DNA of 37,237 nt from a virus, in the IMG/VR virus record IMGVR_UViG_3300022602_002272, positions 1-37,237 of that record. One strand, given 5' to 3'. Every line of letters begins with the position of its first letter. The stretch's first letter is position 1. Both the position numbers and the translations under genes were made by a program. The notes under the pieces are model-generated. The model made no database searches. It was not told the DNA's origin and saw only the letters and a program-made list of their open reading frames with translations. This document shows, piece by piece, positions 24,087 to 31,060 of the stretch.

Positions 24087-25341
24087 CTTCGTAGTGTGCC
24101 CAAATACCGAATTCGGGTTCAGCGTCGGGGTTACCTTTGATGATCCACACTGTATCACAGTAGCTTTCAACCTTTTCAGGGCTCCAACCAAAGAAACAGT
24201 AGTCAGTGAACATGATCAATTTCTTGGGTTCGATACCATTCTCGATCATGTAATCCCATACACAGTGAGGATCAGTACCACCACCACCTTTAGGATCAAA
24301 CCTACAAATATCTTCCATGTTTTCACTAGTGAAAGTTTTTGTACCACCAATTTGAGTATCCCAGCCCATTACAAAGATTTTGTATTCAGTGTAACTGTCC
24401 ATAATACCTTGAATTTCGGAAAAGAAGATTTTTAATTCTTCTGGACCAATACTACCAGATGTATCAATACCGATGGCAATATCAATAGTTTCACCTGGCT
24501 TACTTGCTGGCAGAATTGCATCCATGCCCCAGCCTTTACGACTTGGACGAGCAAAAGTATAATCGTTTTTGATTGTACTTTGGATTTGTTGTTCAAGTAA
24601 TTCTTTCCAACTGATTTGTGGTTCAGTCAAATCTTGAATCATGCGTTTAACGCCACCGGGCAAGTTACCAGCACCTGCGGCTTGTGCAGCCTGCAACACG
24701 GCATCCTTAACTTCGTCACGGATAGCTTTCTTTTCTTCTTCGCTTAACTGTGGGCGCAAACCACCGCTGTGAGTGCGAGGTTTGTCCCCGTCAGGACCAC
24801 CATCACCATCATCACCACTGCCGTCCAAGTGTTCGTCAATGACTTGTTTTTCAAGTTCACTCAATTGTTTTTGAGTGGCGTTTTTCATTAGGTGATCATA
24901 GACTTCTTCCATGCTCCAGCCTTTGTATTTTACATCAAACAAACCAACTGGAATTTTCTCACCAACTCTTTGATCAATCAAATCGTTGTTTACGCAATAG
25001 TCAGCGGCAATGTTTGCAATACGATGATCGCGGCCACCATTACGACCCATGTGATCGTAGACCACATGCAAGACTTCATGACCAAACAAGAATTCAACTT
25101 GCTTGAGTGGCATCTTGTTAATGAATTCGCTGTTGTAGTAAAAACGGCGACCGTCGGTGGCCGCTGTGCCGCACCATGCATCAGCATTGATCAATTCAAG
25201 ACGAGTTGCCAAATTACCGAAGAAAGGGGCTTTGAGCAAAAGACCAATTCGAGCAGTGATAAGTTTATCACGAGCCGCCGCGTCAATTTGTGGATTCGTA
25301 GTTGTGACGACTTTTGCTTTTTCTGCGAGAGTGTTAGACAT
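24076..25341 (-). CDS. DUF2201-type metallopeptidase with C-terminal VWA-like domain
   Basis: 421 residues. HEVLHVVYDH at 88-97 gives an HExxH zinc site plus a third His. DHRIANIAADYCVNNDL follows, as in the DUF2201 N-terminal putative metallopeptidase. A Gly/Asp-rich linker lies around 175-190. The C-terminal VWA-like part has IDIAIGIDTSGSIG, a DxSGS MIDAS metal site, and GGGGTDP, the later MIDAS Thr/Asp block. VWA proteins of this kind work with a MoxR AAA ATPase, which is encoded just upstream. AGGAG precedes the ATG, and a strong sigma70-type promoter lies 23-51 bases upstream. Peptidase activity is not proven; the usual role is chaperone-like assembly or metal insertion. Confidence 0.88.
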   Translation of the reverse strand: MSNTLAEKAKVVTTTNPQIDAAARDKLITARIGLLLKAPFFGNLATRLELINADAWCGTAATDGRRFYYNSEFINKMPLKQVEFLFGHEVLHVVYDHMGRNGGRDHRIANIAADYCVNNDLIDQRVGEKIPVGLFDVKYKGWSMEEVYDHLMKNATQKQLSELEKQVIDEHLDGSGDDGDGGPDGDKPRTHSGGLRPQLSEEEKKAIRDEVKDAVLQAAQAAGAGNLPGGVKRMIQDLTEPQISWKELLEQQIQSTIKNDYTFARPSRKGWGMDAILPASKPGETIDIAIGIDTSGSIGPEELKIFFSEIQGIMDSYTEYKIFVMGWDTQIGGTKTFTSENMEDICRFDPKGGGGTDPHCVWDYMIENGIEPKKLIMFTDYCFFGWSPEKVESYCDTVWIIKGNPDAEPEFGIWAHYEDAK

Positions 25342-25363
25342 TGTTTCTCCTGTTTATGTGTCT

Positions 25364-25392
25364 ATTATAGCACAAAAATTATTTTAGTGCAA
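25364..25392 (-). promoter_or_regulatory. Sigma70-type promoter for the metallopeptidase/VWA gene
   Basis: On the minus strand TTGCAC (25387-25392), a 17-base spacer and TATAAT (25364-25369), ending 23 bases before the ATG at 25341. The -10 is a consensus match, and the leader has AGGAG. Confidence 0.75.
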
Positions 25393-25400
25393 ATGAATAC

Positions 25401-25688
25401 TCAAGTATTAATATACTTAAGCGAGAAATGAGTTACTAGACCGTCTTTGAGATATAAAAAATAAGTGCGATCATCTACATACCAAACCCATTTTGGGTCT
25501 ATGTCGTATTCTGGAAATTGTTGTAACCAATAGAGGTCACGCTCAACCCCGGGTCCATAATTTTCCCAGAGCCAGTTACGAGCATTTATAAAATCTTTTG
25601 CGTGATCCGTCCCACGCCATTTAACACGGTGACTAAATGAATCGCTCAACGCATGTCTGCCATCTAATTTTTCTAACAATGCTGCCAT
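25401..25688 (-). CDS. Small unknown phage protein
   Basis: 95 residues from the ATG at 25688, which has TAGGA 7-8 bases upstream; the frame opens 16 codons earlier but without a good site. Trp/Tyr-rich middle and end (NARNWLWENYGPGVERDLYW and WVWYVDDRTYFLYLKDG). The C-terminal strand pattern looks like a small beta-rich phage domain. It lies between the MoxR gene and the metallopeptidase promoter. No function recognised. Confidence 0.7.
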   Translation of the reverse strand: MAALLEKLDGRHALSDSFSHRVKWRGTDHAKDFINARNWLWENYGPGVERDLYWLQQFPEYDIDPKWVWYVDDRTYFLYLKDGLVTHFSLKYINT

Positions 25689-25737
25689 ATTATTCCTACG
25701 AAAAATGGAGGACTTACGGATTTCTCCTGCCTCCAAG

Positions 25738-25752
25738 TGTAGTCAAACTACA
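25738..25752 (-). other. Short perfect hairpin between the MoxR gene and the 95-residue gene
   Basis: TGTAGT-CAA-ACTACA, a 6-base stem with a 3-base loop just after the MoxR stop. No T tract follows, so it is a weak attenuator or RNA-stability element at best. Confidence 0.35.
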
Positions 25753-25764
25753 GGAGTAATTTGA

Positions 25765-26865
25765 TTACTTACCGCTAGCCGCGATAATGAATTTACCAAA
25801 GCGTTTGTGGAAGTCATCAAATGTCTTCATTTTGCCTGGGACAAAAGGAAGTTCATAAGTTGTCAACGCAACACGAGCGCCCATCACAGTCAATTCAGTG
25901 CTAAAGTTGTTCATCATGAACGCCAAGAAGTTGTCGGCCATTTTGTGCCAATCAGCAATCTTGTCTTTGCCAAGTTTTGTGTACTGGTCTTTCAACTCGT
26001 AGCACATACTGATGGTCAAACTGTACATGGCTGAAACTTCTTTGGCTTTCAACTCGCTGACCTTGCCGTTCAACACATCGAGTGGGTTTGGCATTTGACC
26101 AGCAACTTTGCGGTGAGCCATAAAGCTCAAGCCAAGACCTTCACCGATAGTACCAGAAATCAAGTCTTTCAACTCAGATTCAGTGATACCGTCTTGTTTC
26201 AAGAACTGTGACACGAACGACCAGCTACGAGGGGTAGCAAACGCACGGCTTGCAGATTTTGGATCAAAATCAAACAAACTTTGTTTTGCAAAACCAATGT
26301 AACCAACCACATCTTGGTGAATTTGATTGTTAACAGCCCAGTTGAACCAAGAATCAAAGTCAGGACGAACCTCAATGTGAACAAAACGATTCGCCAAGGG
26401 GCTTGGCATGCGATAAGTCACGCCTTTGTCACTTTCACGATTACCAGCAGCCACGATAACAACATTATCGGGCAACTTGTATTTACCGATACGACGGTTC
26501 AGAATCAACTGATAGCCAGCAGCCTGAACACTAGGAGCAGCCGAGTTCATTTCGTCCAAGAACAAAACAACTACGGGGTATTGAGCACAAGTTTCTTCAT
26601 CAGGCAAGTCAATTGGGGGAGCCCAGTCCATCTTACCGTTATCTTTGTTGAAGAAAGGAATACCACGGATATCCGTTGGTTCCATCTGACCCAAACGCAG
26701 GTCATACATATAGCCATTGAGTTCATTGGTAATGCCCTCAACAACTTCGGATTTACCGATGCCTGGAGGACCCCACATAAACACGGGGCGTTTCGTATTG
26801 AAACATGCTTTGATCAGATTGCGGGCTTCACCTGGGGTGACGGTACGAGACTCAGTTACTGCCAT
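25765..26865 (-). CDS. MoxR-type AAA+ ATPase
   Basis: 366 residues. FMWGPPGIGKSEVVEGI is Walker A at about residues 29-45, VVVLFLDEMNSAAPSVQAAG is Walker B and the sensor region, and VIVAAGNRESDKGVTYRMP is sensor 1 with the MoxR-type end. PLANRFVHIEV is the arginine-finger block. MoxR ATPases act with VWA-domain proteins as chaperones in assembly, and the partner VWA protein is encoded next. AAGGAG lies 8 bases before the ATG, and a sigma70-type promoter with a 45-base leader lies upstream. In phages the target of such pairs is not known. Confidence 0.92.
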   Translation of the reverse strand: MAVTESRTVTPGEARNLIKACFNTKRPVFMWGPPGIGKSEVVEGITNELNGYMYDLRLGQMEPTDIRGIPFFNKDNGKMDWAPPIDLPDEETCAQYPVVVLFLDEMNSAAPSVQAAGYQLILNRRIGKYKLPDNVVIVAAGNRESDKGVTYRMPSPLANRFVHIEVRPDFDSWFNWAVNNQIHQDVVGYIGFAKQSLFDFDPKSASRAFATPRSWSFVSQFLKQDGITESELKDLISGTIGEGLGLSFMAHRKVAGQMPNPLDVLNGKVSELKAKEVSAMYSLTISMCYELKDQYTKLGKDKIADWHKMADNFLAFMMNNFSTELTVMGARVALTTYELPFVPGKMKTFDDFHKRFGKFIIAASGK

Positions 26866-26909
26866 TTAGATACTCCTTGTTGAATGACATTTTTGCTAAC
26901 GAAAACTGT

Positions 26910-26938
26910 ATTATACAGCTTTTTTAATTTACTGTCTG
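26910..26938 (-). promoter_or_regulatory. Sigma70-type promoter for the MoxR gene
   Basis: On the minus strand CAGACA (26933-26938), a 17-base spacer and TATAAT (26910-26915). The -10 is embedded in GCTGTATAATA, also found in the next promoter upstream at 27282. The 101-base gap holds nothing else that I can see. Confidence 0.65.
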
Positions 26939-26966
26939 TAGTTTTTGTGCAACAAACAGAAAATTT

Positions 26967-27251
26967 TTATGCCGCTTCCAACATGTTAGCTGGAACGCGC
27001 CAAGTAAGATGACTCTTGCCATTTTCTGACACGAGAATGAATTTGCGGTTGACTTTTTTCACAGTGCCCAAGACGATTTTGTTATCACGGGTACTAGTAA
27101 AACGAACTTGGCTACCGATGACCAAGCTGCCTGTATTTTTATGAACCAGTTGACTGCGGGCAAATTTCAGCGCATTGTAGATAGAATCTAGATCAGTATT
27201 AGAGAACTGGCCAGAAATGATCGCTGAGTTGACTTCTTGAAGTGTAGTCAT
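26967..27251 (-). CDS. Small protein with an SH3/KOW-like beta domain
   Basis: 94 residues from the ATG at 27251, with AGGAAG as the ribosome site 5-10 bases upstream. Residues 1-40 are helical (LQEVNSAIISGQFSNTDLDS, IYNALKFARSQL). Residues 50-90 have the strand pattern IGSQVRFTSTRDNKIVLGTV, KKVNRKFILVS, WRVPANML, similar to small SH3 or KOW RNA/protein-binding folds seen in T4-like phage hypothetical proteins. Transcribed from its own promoter, after a terminator. Function unknown. Confidence 0.72.
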   Translation of the reverse strand: MTTLQEVNSAIISGQFSNTDLDSIYNALKFARSQLVHKNTGSLVIGSQVRFTSTRDNKIVLGTVKKVNRKFILVSENGKSHLTWRVPANMLEAA

Positions 27252-27281
27252 TTTGCTTCCTGTTTCGTTTAACATGTATCT

Positions 27282-27310
27282 ATTATACAGCCGTTTTTCA
27301 AAATCGCCAA
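27282..27310 (-). promoter_or_regulatory. Sigma70-type promoter for the 94-residue gene
   Basis: On the minus strand TTGGCG (27305-27310), a 17-base spacer and TATAAT (27282-27287) within GCTGTATAATA. It begins right after the T tract of the terminator at 27311-27348. Confidence 0.65.
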
Positions 27311-27348
27311 ATACAAAAAGAAAAAGCGTTGCTATAAAACAACGCTTT
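27311..27348 (-). terminator. Rho-independent terminator
   Basis: On the minus strand a perfect 9-base stem AAAGCGTTG / CAACGCTTT (27340-27348 and 27323-27331) with an 8-base loop, followed by TTCTTTTTGTAT. It ends transcription from the run of small genes upstream, 20 bases after the stop of the 121-residue gene. Confidence 0.85.
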
Positions 27349-27368
27349 GAAAATGAATACTTTTGTTT

Positions 27369-27734
27369 CTAATCTTGCAAACTGTCTAAGTAGCCGCTTA
27401 GATTACCAGCATTTAATGTCAACATGATTGTATCGGTCTCACTATGCACCCATATTTCTTTCAACTCTTTAATGTAGTAAGGTTCTGTTAATAACCGTTC
27501 TAATTGTAAGAGTTGTTTTGGCGCTATGGGTTTATCTAAGTGTATTTGATGTAATACAAATGAAGTTTTCTTAGCAAGCCATATTGCACCAATTTTGCTT
27601 AGGCGCATACTTGTGGGCTTGGTGGGATTGTAAAACCATTGATACCTATCCCATGTATTTTTGGGAGCGTCTGGGATAGTTGCCCATTCAATTACCCATT
27701 CATCTTGGGTTTTATGGTTTGTAGATTGTGTCAC
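27369..27734 (-). CDS. Unknown phage protein
   Basis: 121 residues. Trp-rich N-terminal part (WVIEWATIPDAPKNTWDRYQ), then KKTSFVLHQIHLDKPIAPKQ, a helical leucine-rich part, and a C-terminal strand WVHSETDTIMLTLNAG. No signal peptide or known motif. The start overlaps the upstream gene by 23 bases, and the stop lies just before the terminator, so it is the last gene of the transcript. Function unknown. Confidence 0.7.
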   Translation of the reverse strand: MTQSTNHKTQDEWVIEWATIPDAPKNTWDRYQWFYNPTKPTSMRLSKIGAIWLAKKTSFVLHQIHLDKPIAPKQLLQLERLLTEPYYIKELKEIWVHSETDTIMLTLNAGNLSGYLDSLQD

Positions 27735-28002
27735 CTTGTTTCAATAACACTACCGAAAACTTGTCTGTTTTAAACATACTATTAAGTTTCTTACACAAGT
27801 TAATGGCGTGCCCGCTGTTGCTGAAACTGACCTTTTTGTACTTTGGTCCGGGATAATGTACCAAAGTGTTGAATGTTTTCAAGTTAATAGGTTGGCTGTC
27901 ATAGAACACTGCCCAGATTCCTTCACTGGCTAGTACTTGATCTGATTTGTATGTTGTTTTGTTCACATGATCCAACAACACCGTTGGCTTTGGTCTTGAC
28001 AT
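27712..28002 (-). CDS. Small unknown phage protein
   Basis: 96 residues from the ATG at 28002; GAGGA lies about 9 bases upstream, and the longer frame lacks a site. It is basic (PKYKKVSFSNSGHAINLCKK, KTDKFSVVLLKQGDTIYK) with predicted alpha/beta character. A CATAAATA box, a T4-late-like promoter motif, lies 22-29 bases before the ATG inside a hairpin. Function unknown. Confidence 0.7.
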   Translation of the reverse strand: MSRPKPTVLLDHVNKTTYKSDQVLASEGIWAVFYDSQPINLKTFNTLVHYPGPKYKKVSFSNSGHAINLCKKLNSMFKTDKFSVVLLKQGDTIYKP

Positions 28003-28019
28003 AACTTTTCCTCGATACA

Positions 28020-28042
28020 CAGTTATTTATGTTTAATAACTG
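28020..28042 (-). other. Perfect 8-base hairpin in an intergenic gap
   Basis: CAGTTATT, 7-base loop, AATAACTG. No T tract follows on minus, so I do not call a terminator. It contains the CATAAATA late-promoter-like box, so the symmetry may be part of a regulatory site or chance. Confidence 0.4.
28024..28031 (-). promoter_or_regulatory. Possible T4-type late promoter box
   Basis: CATAAATA on the minus strand, one base from the T4 late consensus TATAAATA, 22 bases before the ATG at 28002. Late promoters have no -35, so this single box is all that can be seen. Confidence 0.4.
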
Positions 28043-28048
28043 CGTACT

Positions 28049-28279
28049 TTATTTAAAACTTCCACCATCCATGCCTATTTGGGTAATTACAGTATTTGTA
28101 TCTTGTGTGGGCTTATCACTAAGTTCTGCAATGTGAGTCAGTAGTGCAAATATATCAGAATGCAGATTTCTTGCCTCTACTGCTGTAAGAACAATTTGTT
28201 TACTTTGTGATTGATTCATAATTCGCACTTTATCATTGAAATTGCGAACATGAATGCTCAATTTATCCGTTGCGCTCAT
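28049..28279 (-). CDS. Small unknown phage protein
   Basis: 76 residues, mostly helical and polar (LSIHVRNFNDKVRIMNQSQS, AVEARNLHSDIFALLTHIAE). The ATG lies inside the end of the upstream gene (17-base overlap), so translation is coupled. A 46-base gap with a hairpin follows. No known family. Confidence 0.7.
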   Translation of the reverse strand: MSATDKLSIHVRNFNDKVRIMNQSQSKQIVLTAVEARNLHSDIFALLTHIAELSDKPTQDTNTVITQIGMDGGSFK

Positions 28280-28733
28280 CTACTTCTCTTTGTGCTGCTT
28301 CTAGTGTACTGAATGGGCCACAATACTCATAACGATTCAGCATAATAAGTTTTGGGCAGTATTGACGACTCCAATCGCCATTGAGTTTGACTGCATAATA
28401 GCCAGCGCAAAAGTAGCTTTTGCTTACCTTGGTCTTGGTGTAGATCGGTAAATAACGCTGAACATCAAACAACGCATTATAGTTCTTACCAACAGTTGGG
28501 AACCCCCAAATATTGTTTTCGTGATTTACTTTTTTGCGTTCTTGTTTTTCAAAAGTAATATTGTATTTCTTACCCAACAGTTTGATGTTTGGAAATATCT
28601 CTCGTTGATTGTCATGCACATAAGCATAACCACCATCTTCATCGATTGCTTGAATAGTGGCTAACTTTTCGCCATCACGCTCAACAATCCAAAATTTATC
28701 TTTGACTACAGGTTTGGCTACAGTGTCTATCAT
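28263..28733 (-). CDS. Unknown phage protein
   Basis: 156 residues. N-terminal beta part (DKFWIVERDGEKLATIQAID), middle WGFPTVGKNYNALFDV, and C-terminal YFCAGYYAVKLNGDWSRQYC with PKLIMLNRYEYCGPF and a final helix. The four Cys and aromatic residues could give a compact fold, but no family is recognised. Both ends overlap neighbouring genes (4 and 17 bases). Confidence 0.75.
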   Translation of the reverse strand: MIDTVAKPVVKDKFWIVERDGEKLATIQAIDEDGGYAYVHDNQREIFPNIKLLGKKYNITFEKQERKKVNHENNIWGFPTVGKNYNALFDVQRYLPIYTKTKVSKSYFCAGYYAVKLNGDWSRQYCPKLIMLNRYEYCGPFSTLEAAQREVDERNG

Positions 28734-29029
28734 GTTTTTAAATAATGTAATGTAATAATTTTGCCAAGTTCAGAGGCTATATCTTGACCTTCTGGAACAA
28801 CATATAAGTTACTATGTGAAACAATATTGTTCTCATCCCTAATACTTATGATAGTTCCACCATTTGCCGGCACAATTCTAATACTCATACCTTTACCGGA
28901 TAAATGATTGATTTCGTCTATCTGACTCATTTGTCCTGCAGACGGATTTAAATTTAATGGACCATATACGGAATTCATATTAATGCCGGCAGCTGCCAAA
29001 GCTGACTGTGATAATGCTGTTGTACTCAT
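28730..29029 (-). CDS. Small phage protein, paralogue of the next gene
   Basis: 99 residues. The last 60 residues (RIVPANGGTIISIRDENN, YVVPEGQDIASELGKII) match those of the gene at 29026-29316 (VMPARGGTIIQMRVYDRK, YVIPDGEDIAQEVGRIV), so the two arose by tandem duplication. The N-terminal 35 residues differ and look disordered. The ATG overlaps the upstream stop by 4 bases. Function unknown. Confidence 0.75.
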   Translation of the reverse strand: MSTTALSQSALAAAGINMNSVYGPLNLNPSAGQMSQIDEINHLSGKGMSIRIVPANGGTIISIRDENNIVSHSNLYVVPEGQDIASELGKIITLHYLKT

Positions 29030-29316
29030 ACTTTTAACATCTCCATACTAACGATTCTACCAACCTCTTGGGCAATGTCTTCGCCATCTGGGATAACATA
29101 AGTGGTATTGTTACCCTCGTCCCGTTTGCGATCATACACACGCATTTGGATAATGGTGCCTCCGCGGGCTGGCATTACAGTAAATCGCATACCGTCAATG
29201 TCCGCTTCGCCACTCTCTCGCACAGTACCTGTCATTGCTGCCTTGGCGTACACATTGTTTTCACTTTGGTAGTCCCAGACCCATTTGTGAAATTTATAAA
29301 ATAATTTTCTAATCAT
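29026..29316 (-). CDS. Small phage protein, paralogue of the previous gene
   Basis: 96 residues. The N-terminus is basic and aromatic (IRKLFYKFHKWVWDYQSEN), perhaps a membrane-surface helix, and the C-terminal 60 residues share GGTII and YVIPDGEDIAQEVGRIV with the neighbour. Overlaps both neighbours by 4 bases. Function unknown; the shared domain is probably a small beta-rich protein-interaction fold. Confidence 0.75.
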   Translation of the reverse strand: MIRKLFYKFHKWVWDYQSENNVYAKAAMTGTVRESGEADIDGMRFTVMPARGGTIIQMRVYDRKRDEGNNTTYVIPDGEDIAQEVGRIVSMEMLKV

Positions 29317-29669
29317 TTTTGTTCCTTAATTTCTTCTTCATGTGTAAGTATTTTCATAATCTCAAGGCGTTCGTATGCTTCCTTGAGGCCAGGATGTTTT
29401 TCCATTCTATCCTTAAGAAGCAGTTCTTCATTGCGCTTTTGTTTGGCCCAATCTAGCAGACTTTCAGCCTCCTGGCTAAGTCCAACACCAGCATAGCCCA
29501 TATTCAATGTAATCCAAGTCGTACCATCGTAGACTTCCATATTTTGATTGCCGGTATTGTATCGCATGTTACCTACACCTTGAAGTCCACTGTAGCCATT
29601 TATATAAGTGCCTGCCTGGCCACCTGTGATGTGTATATAACGCCCAATTGGGTTTATATCTTTAATCAT
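29313..29669 (-). CDS. Phage protein with a structural-protein-like N-terminal domain
   Basis: 118 residues. The N-terminal half (GRYIHITGGQAGTYINGYSG, GNMRYNTGNQNMEVYDGTTW) looks like the Gly/Asn/Thr-rich beta segments found in phage tail or head decoration proteins. The C-terminal half is charged helix (AESLLDWAKQKRNEELLLKD). It may be a virion protein or chaperone; no family named. Overlaps both neighbours by 4 bases. Confidence 0.72.
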   Translation of the reverse strand: MIKDINPIGRYIHITGGQAGTYINGYSGLQGVGNMRYNTGNQNMEVYDGTTWITLNMGYAGVGLSQEAESLLDWAKQKRNEELLLKDRMEKHPGLKEAYERLEIMKILTHEEEIKEQK

Positions 29670-29863
29670 TCGCCATCGGACTCCGCAGCCGCCAGGCGTG
29701 CCACTTCCTCGTCAATCTTGGCCTGTAGGATATTTTCCACCAGTTGATTGAGAGTAATGTCTTGTTCGTGTGCCATCAGCATGAGTTGATACAGTTCTTC
29801 TCGGTGAAGATCAATTTCAATCTCGCTACGGCCGTCTAGTTTTTCTTCATTTTGCTGTGTCAT
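29666..29863 (-). CDS. Small protein with a possible ribbon-helix-helix fold
   Basis: 65 residues. EIEIDLHREELYQLMLMAHE then DITLNQLVENILQAKIDEEV gives strand-helix-turn-helix, the pattern of Arc/MetJ-type ribbon-helix-helix DNA-binding proteins. Acidic N- and C-terminal tails. It could be a small transcription regulator, or simply a helical phage protein of similar layout. The ATG overlaps the end of the next gene upstream by 17 bases. Confidence 0.65.
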   Translation of the reverse strand: MTQQNEEKLDGRSEIEIDLHREELYQLMLMAHEQDITLNQLVENILQAKIDEEVARLAAAESDGE

Positions 29864-30032
29864 AGTCTTCCTTTAGTGCTTTAAGTGTTGCTTGGTGTTG
29901 TTGATCAATGTAGAATTGTGCTATCTTTAGCATAAACTCAGCATGTTCTATACTTACTGGGATAACAACTTTATCTCCACGCTCAATCTCGTCAAGTAGA
30001 ATAAGTCGTTCGGTATCAGTGTAGGGAATCAT
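29847..30032 (-). CDS. Small unknown phage protein
   Basis: 61 residues from the ATG at 30032, which overlaps the exonuclease stop as ATGA and has GGAGG 4 bases upstream; the longer frame is inside the exonuclease. Sequence is helical (TERLILLDEIERGDKVVIPV, EHAEFMLKIAQFYIDQQHQA). Function unknown. Confidence 0.72.
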   Translation of the reverse strand: MIPYTDTERLILLDEIERGDKVVIPVSIEHAEFMLKIAQFYIDQQHQATLKALKEDYDTAK

Positions 30033-31024
30033 CGTGCCTCCGGATATTGTGCTGACAAACATTCTGCCATTTGATCTACATTTTGTGTCAGTCGTTTAAG
30101 ATCATACTTGCCACAGAATTTCAAGAATCGAATGCCAACTTGTGAGACATTCTTTTGAACACTGTTTTCAGCGATAGTCTCAGCAATGTATACTTTAACA
30201 TCATCTGGCTGTGCCGTCAAGTCAATTAAGGTGACATTCCTAATGTAATCATCCAACACTTTGTGCTCAAGTCCGTTATGGTCAGTCCAGCGTTGGAGCA
30301 TGAGATTGTTCCAAGCATATCCTTTGCTGTCCCGATCAGCAAAGGCTTCGAGCAATCCAGTCTTATTCTTAGTGCCTTTGGTACGCACACCTGGATAAGC
30401 CGAGAATACATTATCGCTTGTATCACCCCTCATGCATTTTTCAAAAAGGATCCATTTTGGGTCAGGAATGCTTTTAGCTTCTTTGGTTTTCTTGTCAACA
30501 ACACGATTGCCCTTCTTGTCAAAGATGCCTTGGAGCGTGTGCAATTCTTCATTCACCCCATTGTATTGCGTGACATTTTCTGCCAACAACTGATGATAGT
30601 CGCTGTCAGTAGAGATAACAATATGGTCATCGCTTGGGTGTGCTTGAATCCAACCTGCGATCAAATCATCTGCTTCTAAGTTCGGATGACGAAGTACTGT
30701 GCAGTTTGTACCTTCGTACAAAAATGTTTTAAGATCGTCAAATGCCTGCCAAAACAATTTGTCTTCTTCTTGCTCTTGTTCTGTAAGAGCGGCTGCTTTG
30801 ACCGCACGATTTTTCTTGTATGGCTCGTAAAAGTCCTTGCGCCAGCTACGACCCTCTAGGCAAATCACTACATGATCTGCCTTATATTTTCTGTATGCAC
30901 TTGAGATACTACCCAAAGTTACATGAATTGCAAAACCCAGTTTATCCCACATGTCTGCTTGACGATGTGCTGAGTGACGGGCACGAAAGAATGTGTTGGC
31001 TGCATCTACAATAAGGTATTTCAT
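30029..31024 (-). CDS. 5'-3' exonuclease (T4 RNase H/FEN1-like)
   Basis: 331 residues. MKYLIVDAANTFFRARH starts with the first catalytic Asp, LEADDLIAGW and STDSDYHQLL carry the next metal-binding acidic residues, and GDTSDNV followed by YPGVRTKGTKNKTGLL is the helix-hairpin-helix DNA-binding region. In T4 the RNase H removes RNA primers from Okazaki fragments. The length (331) is close to T4 RNase H (305). The promoter upstream leaves almost no 5' leader, and the next gene downstream overlaps by 4 bases. Confidence 0.92.
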   Translation of the reverse strand: MKYLIVDAANTFFRARHSAHRQADMWDKLGFAIHVTLGSISSAYRKYKADHVVICLEGRSWRKDFYEPYKKNRAVKAAALTEQEQEEDKLFWQAFDDLKTFLYEGTNCTVLRHPNLEADDLIAGWIQAHPSDDHIVISTDSDYHQLLAENVTQYNGVNEELHTLQGIFDKKGNRVVDKKTKEAKSIPDPKWILFEKCMRGDTSDNVFSAYPGVRTKGTKNKTGLLEAFADRDSKGYAWNNLMLQRWTDHNGLEHKVLDDYIRNVTLIDLTAQPDDVKVYIAETIAENSVQKNVSQVGIRFLKFCGKYDLKRLTQNVDQMAECLSAQYPEAR

Positions 31025-31031
31025 AGTACAG

Positions 31032-31060
31032 ATTATATACGCACTTTATTTTTTAGTCAA
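31032..31060 (-). promoter_or_regulatory. Sigma70-type promoter, nearly leaderless for the exonuclease gene
   Basis: On the minus strand TTGACT (31055-31060), a 17-base spacer and TATAAT (31032-31037). The -10 ends 7 bases before the ATG at 31024, so the expected transcript start is at or within one or two bases of the start codon. Confidence 0.7.

Noticed and set aside
26905-26927. CTGTA-TTA-TACAG followed by a T run on the plus strand, like a terminator
   Set aside because: The stem is only 5 bases and coincides with the -10 region of a minus-strand promoter. No plus-strand gene ends here.
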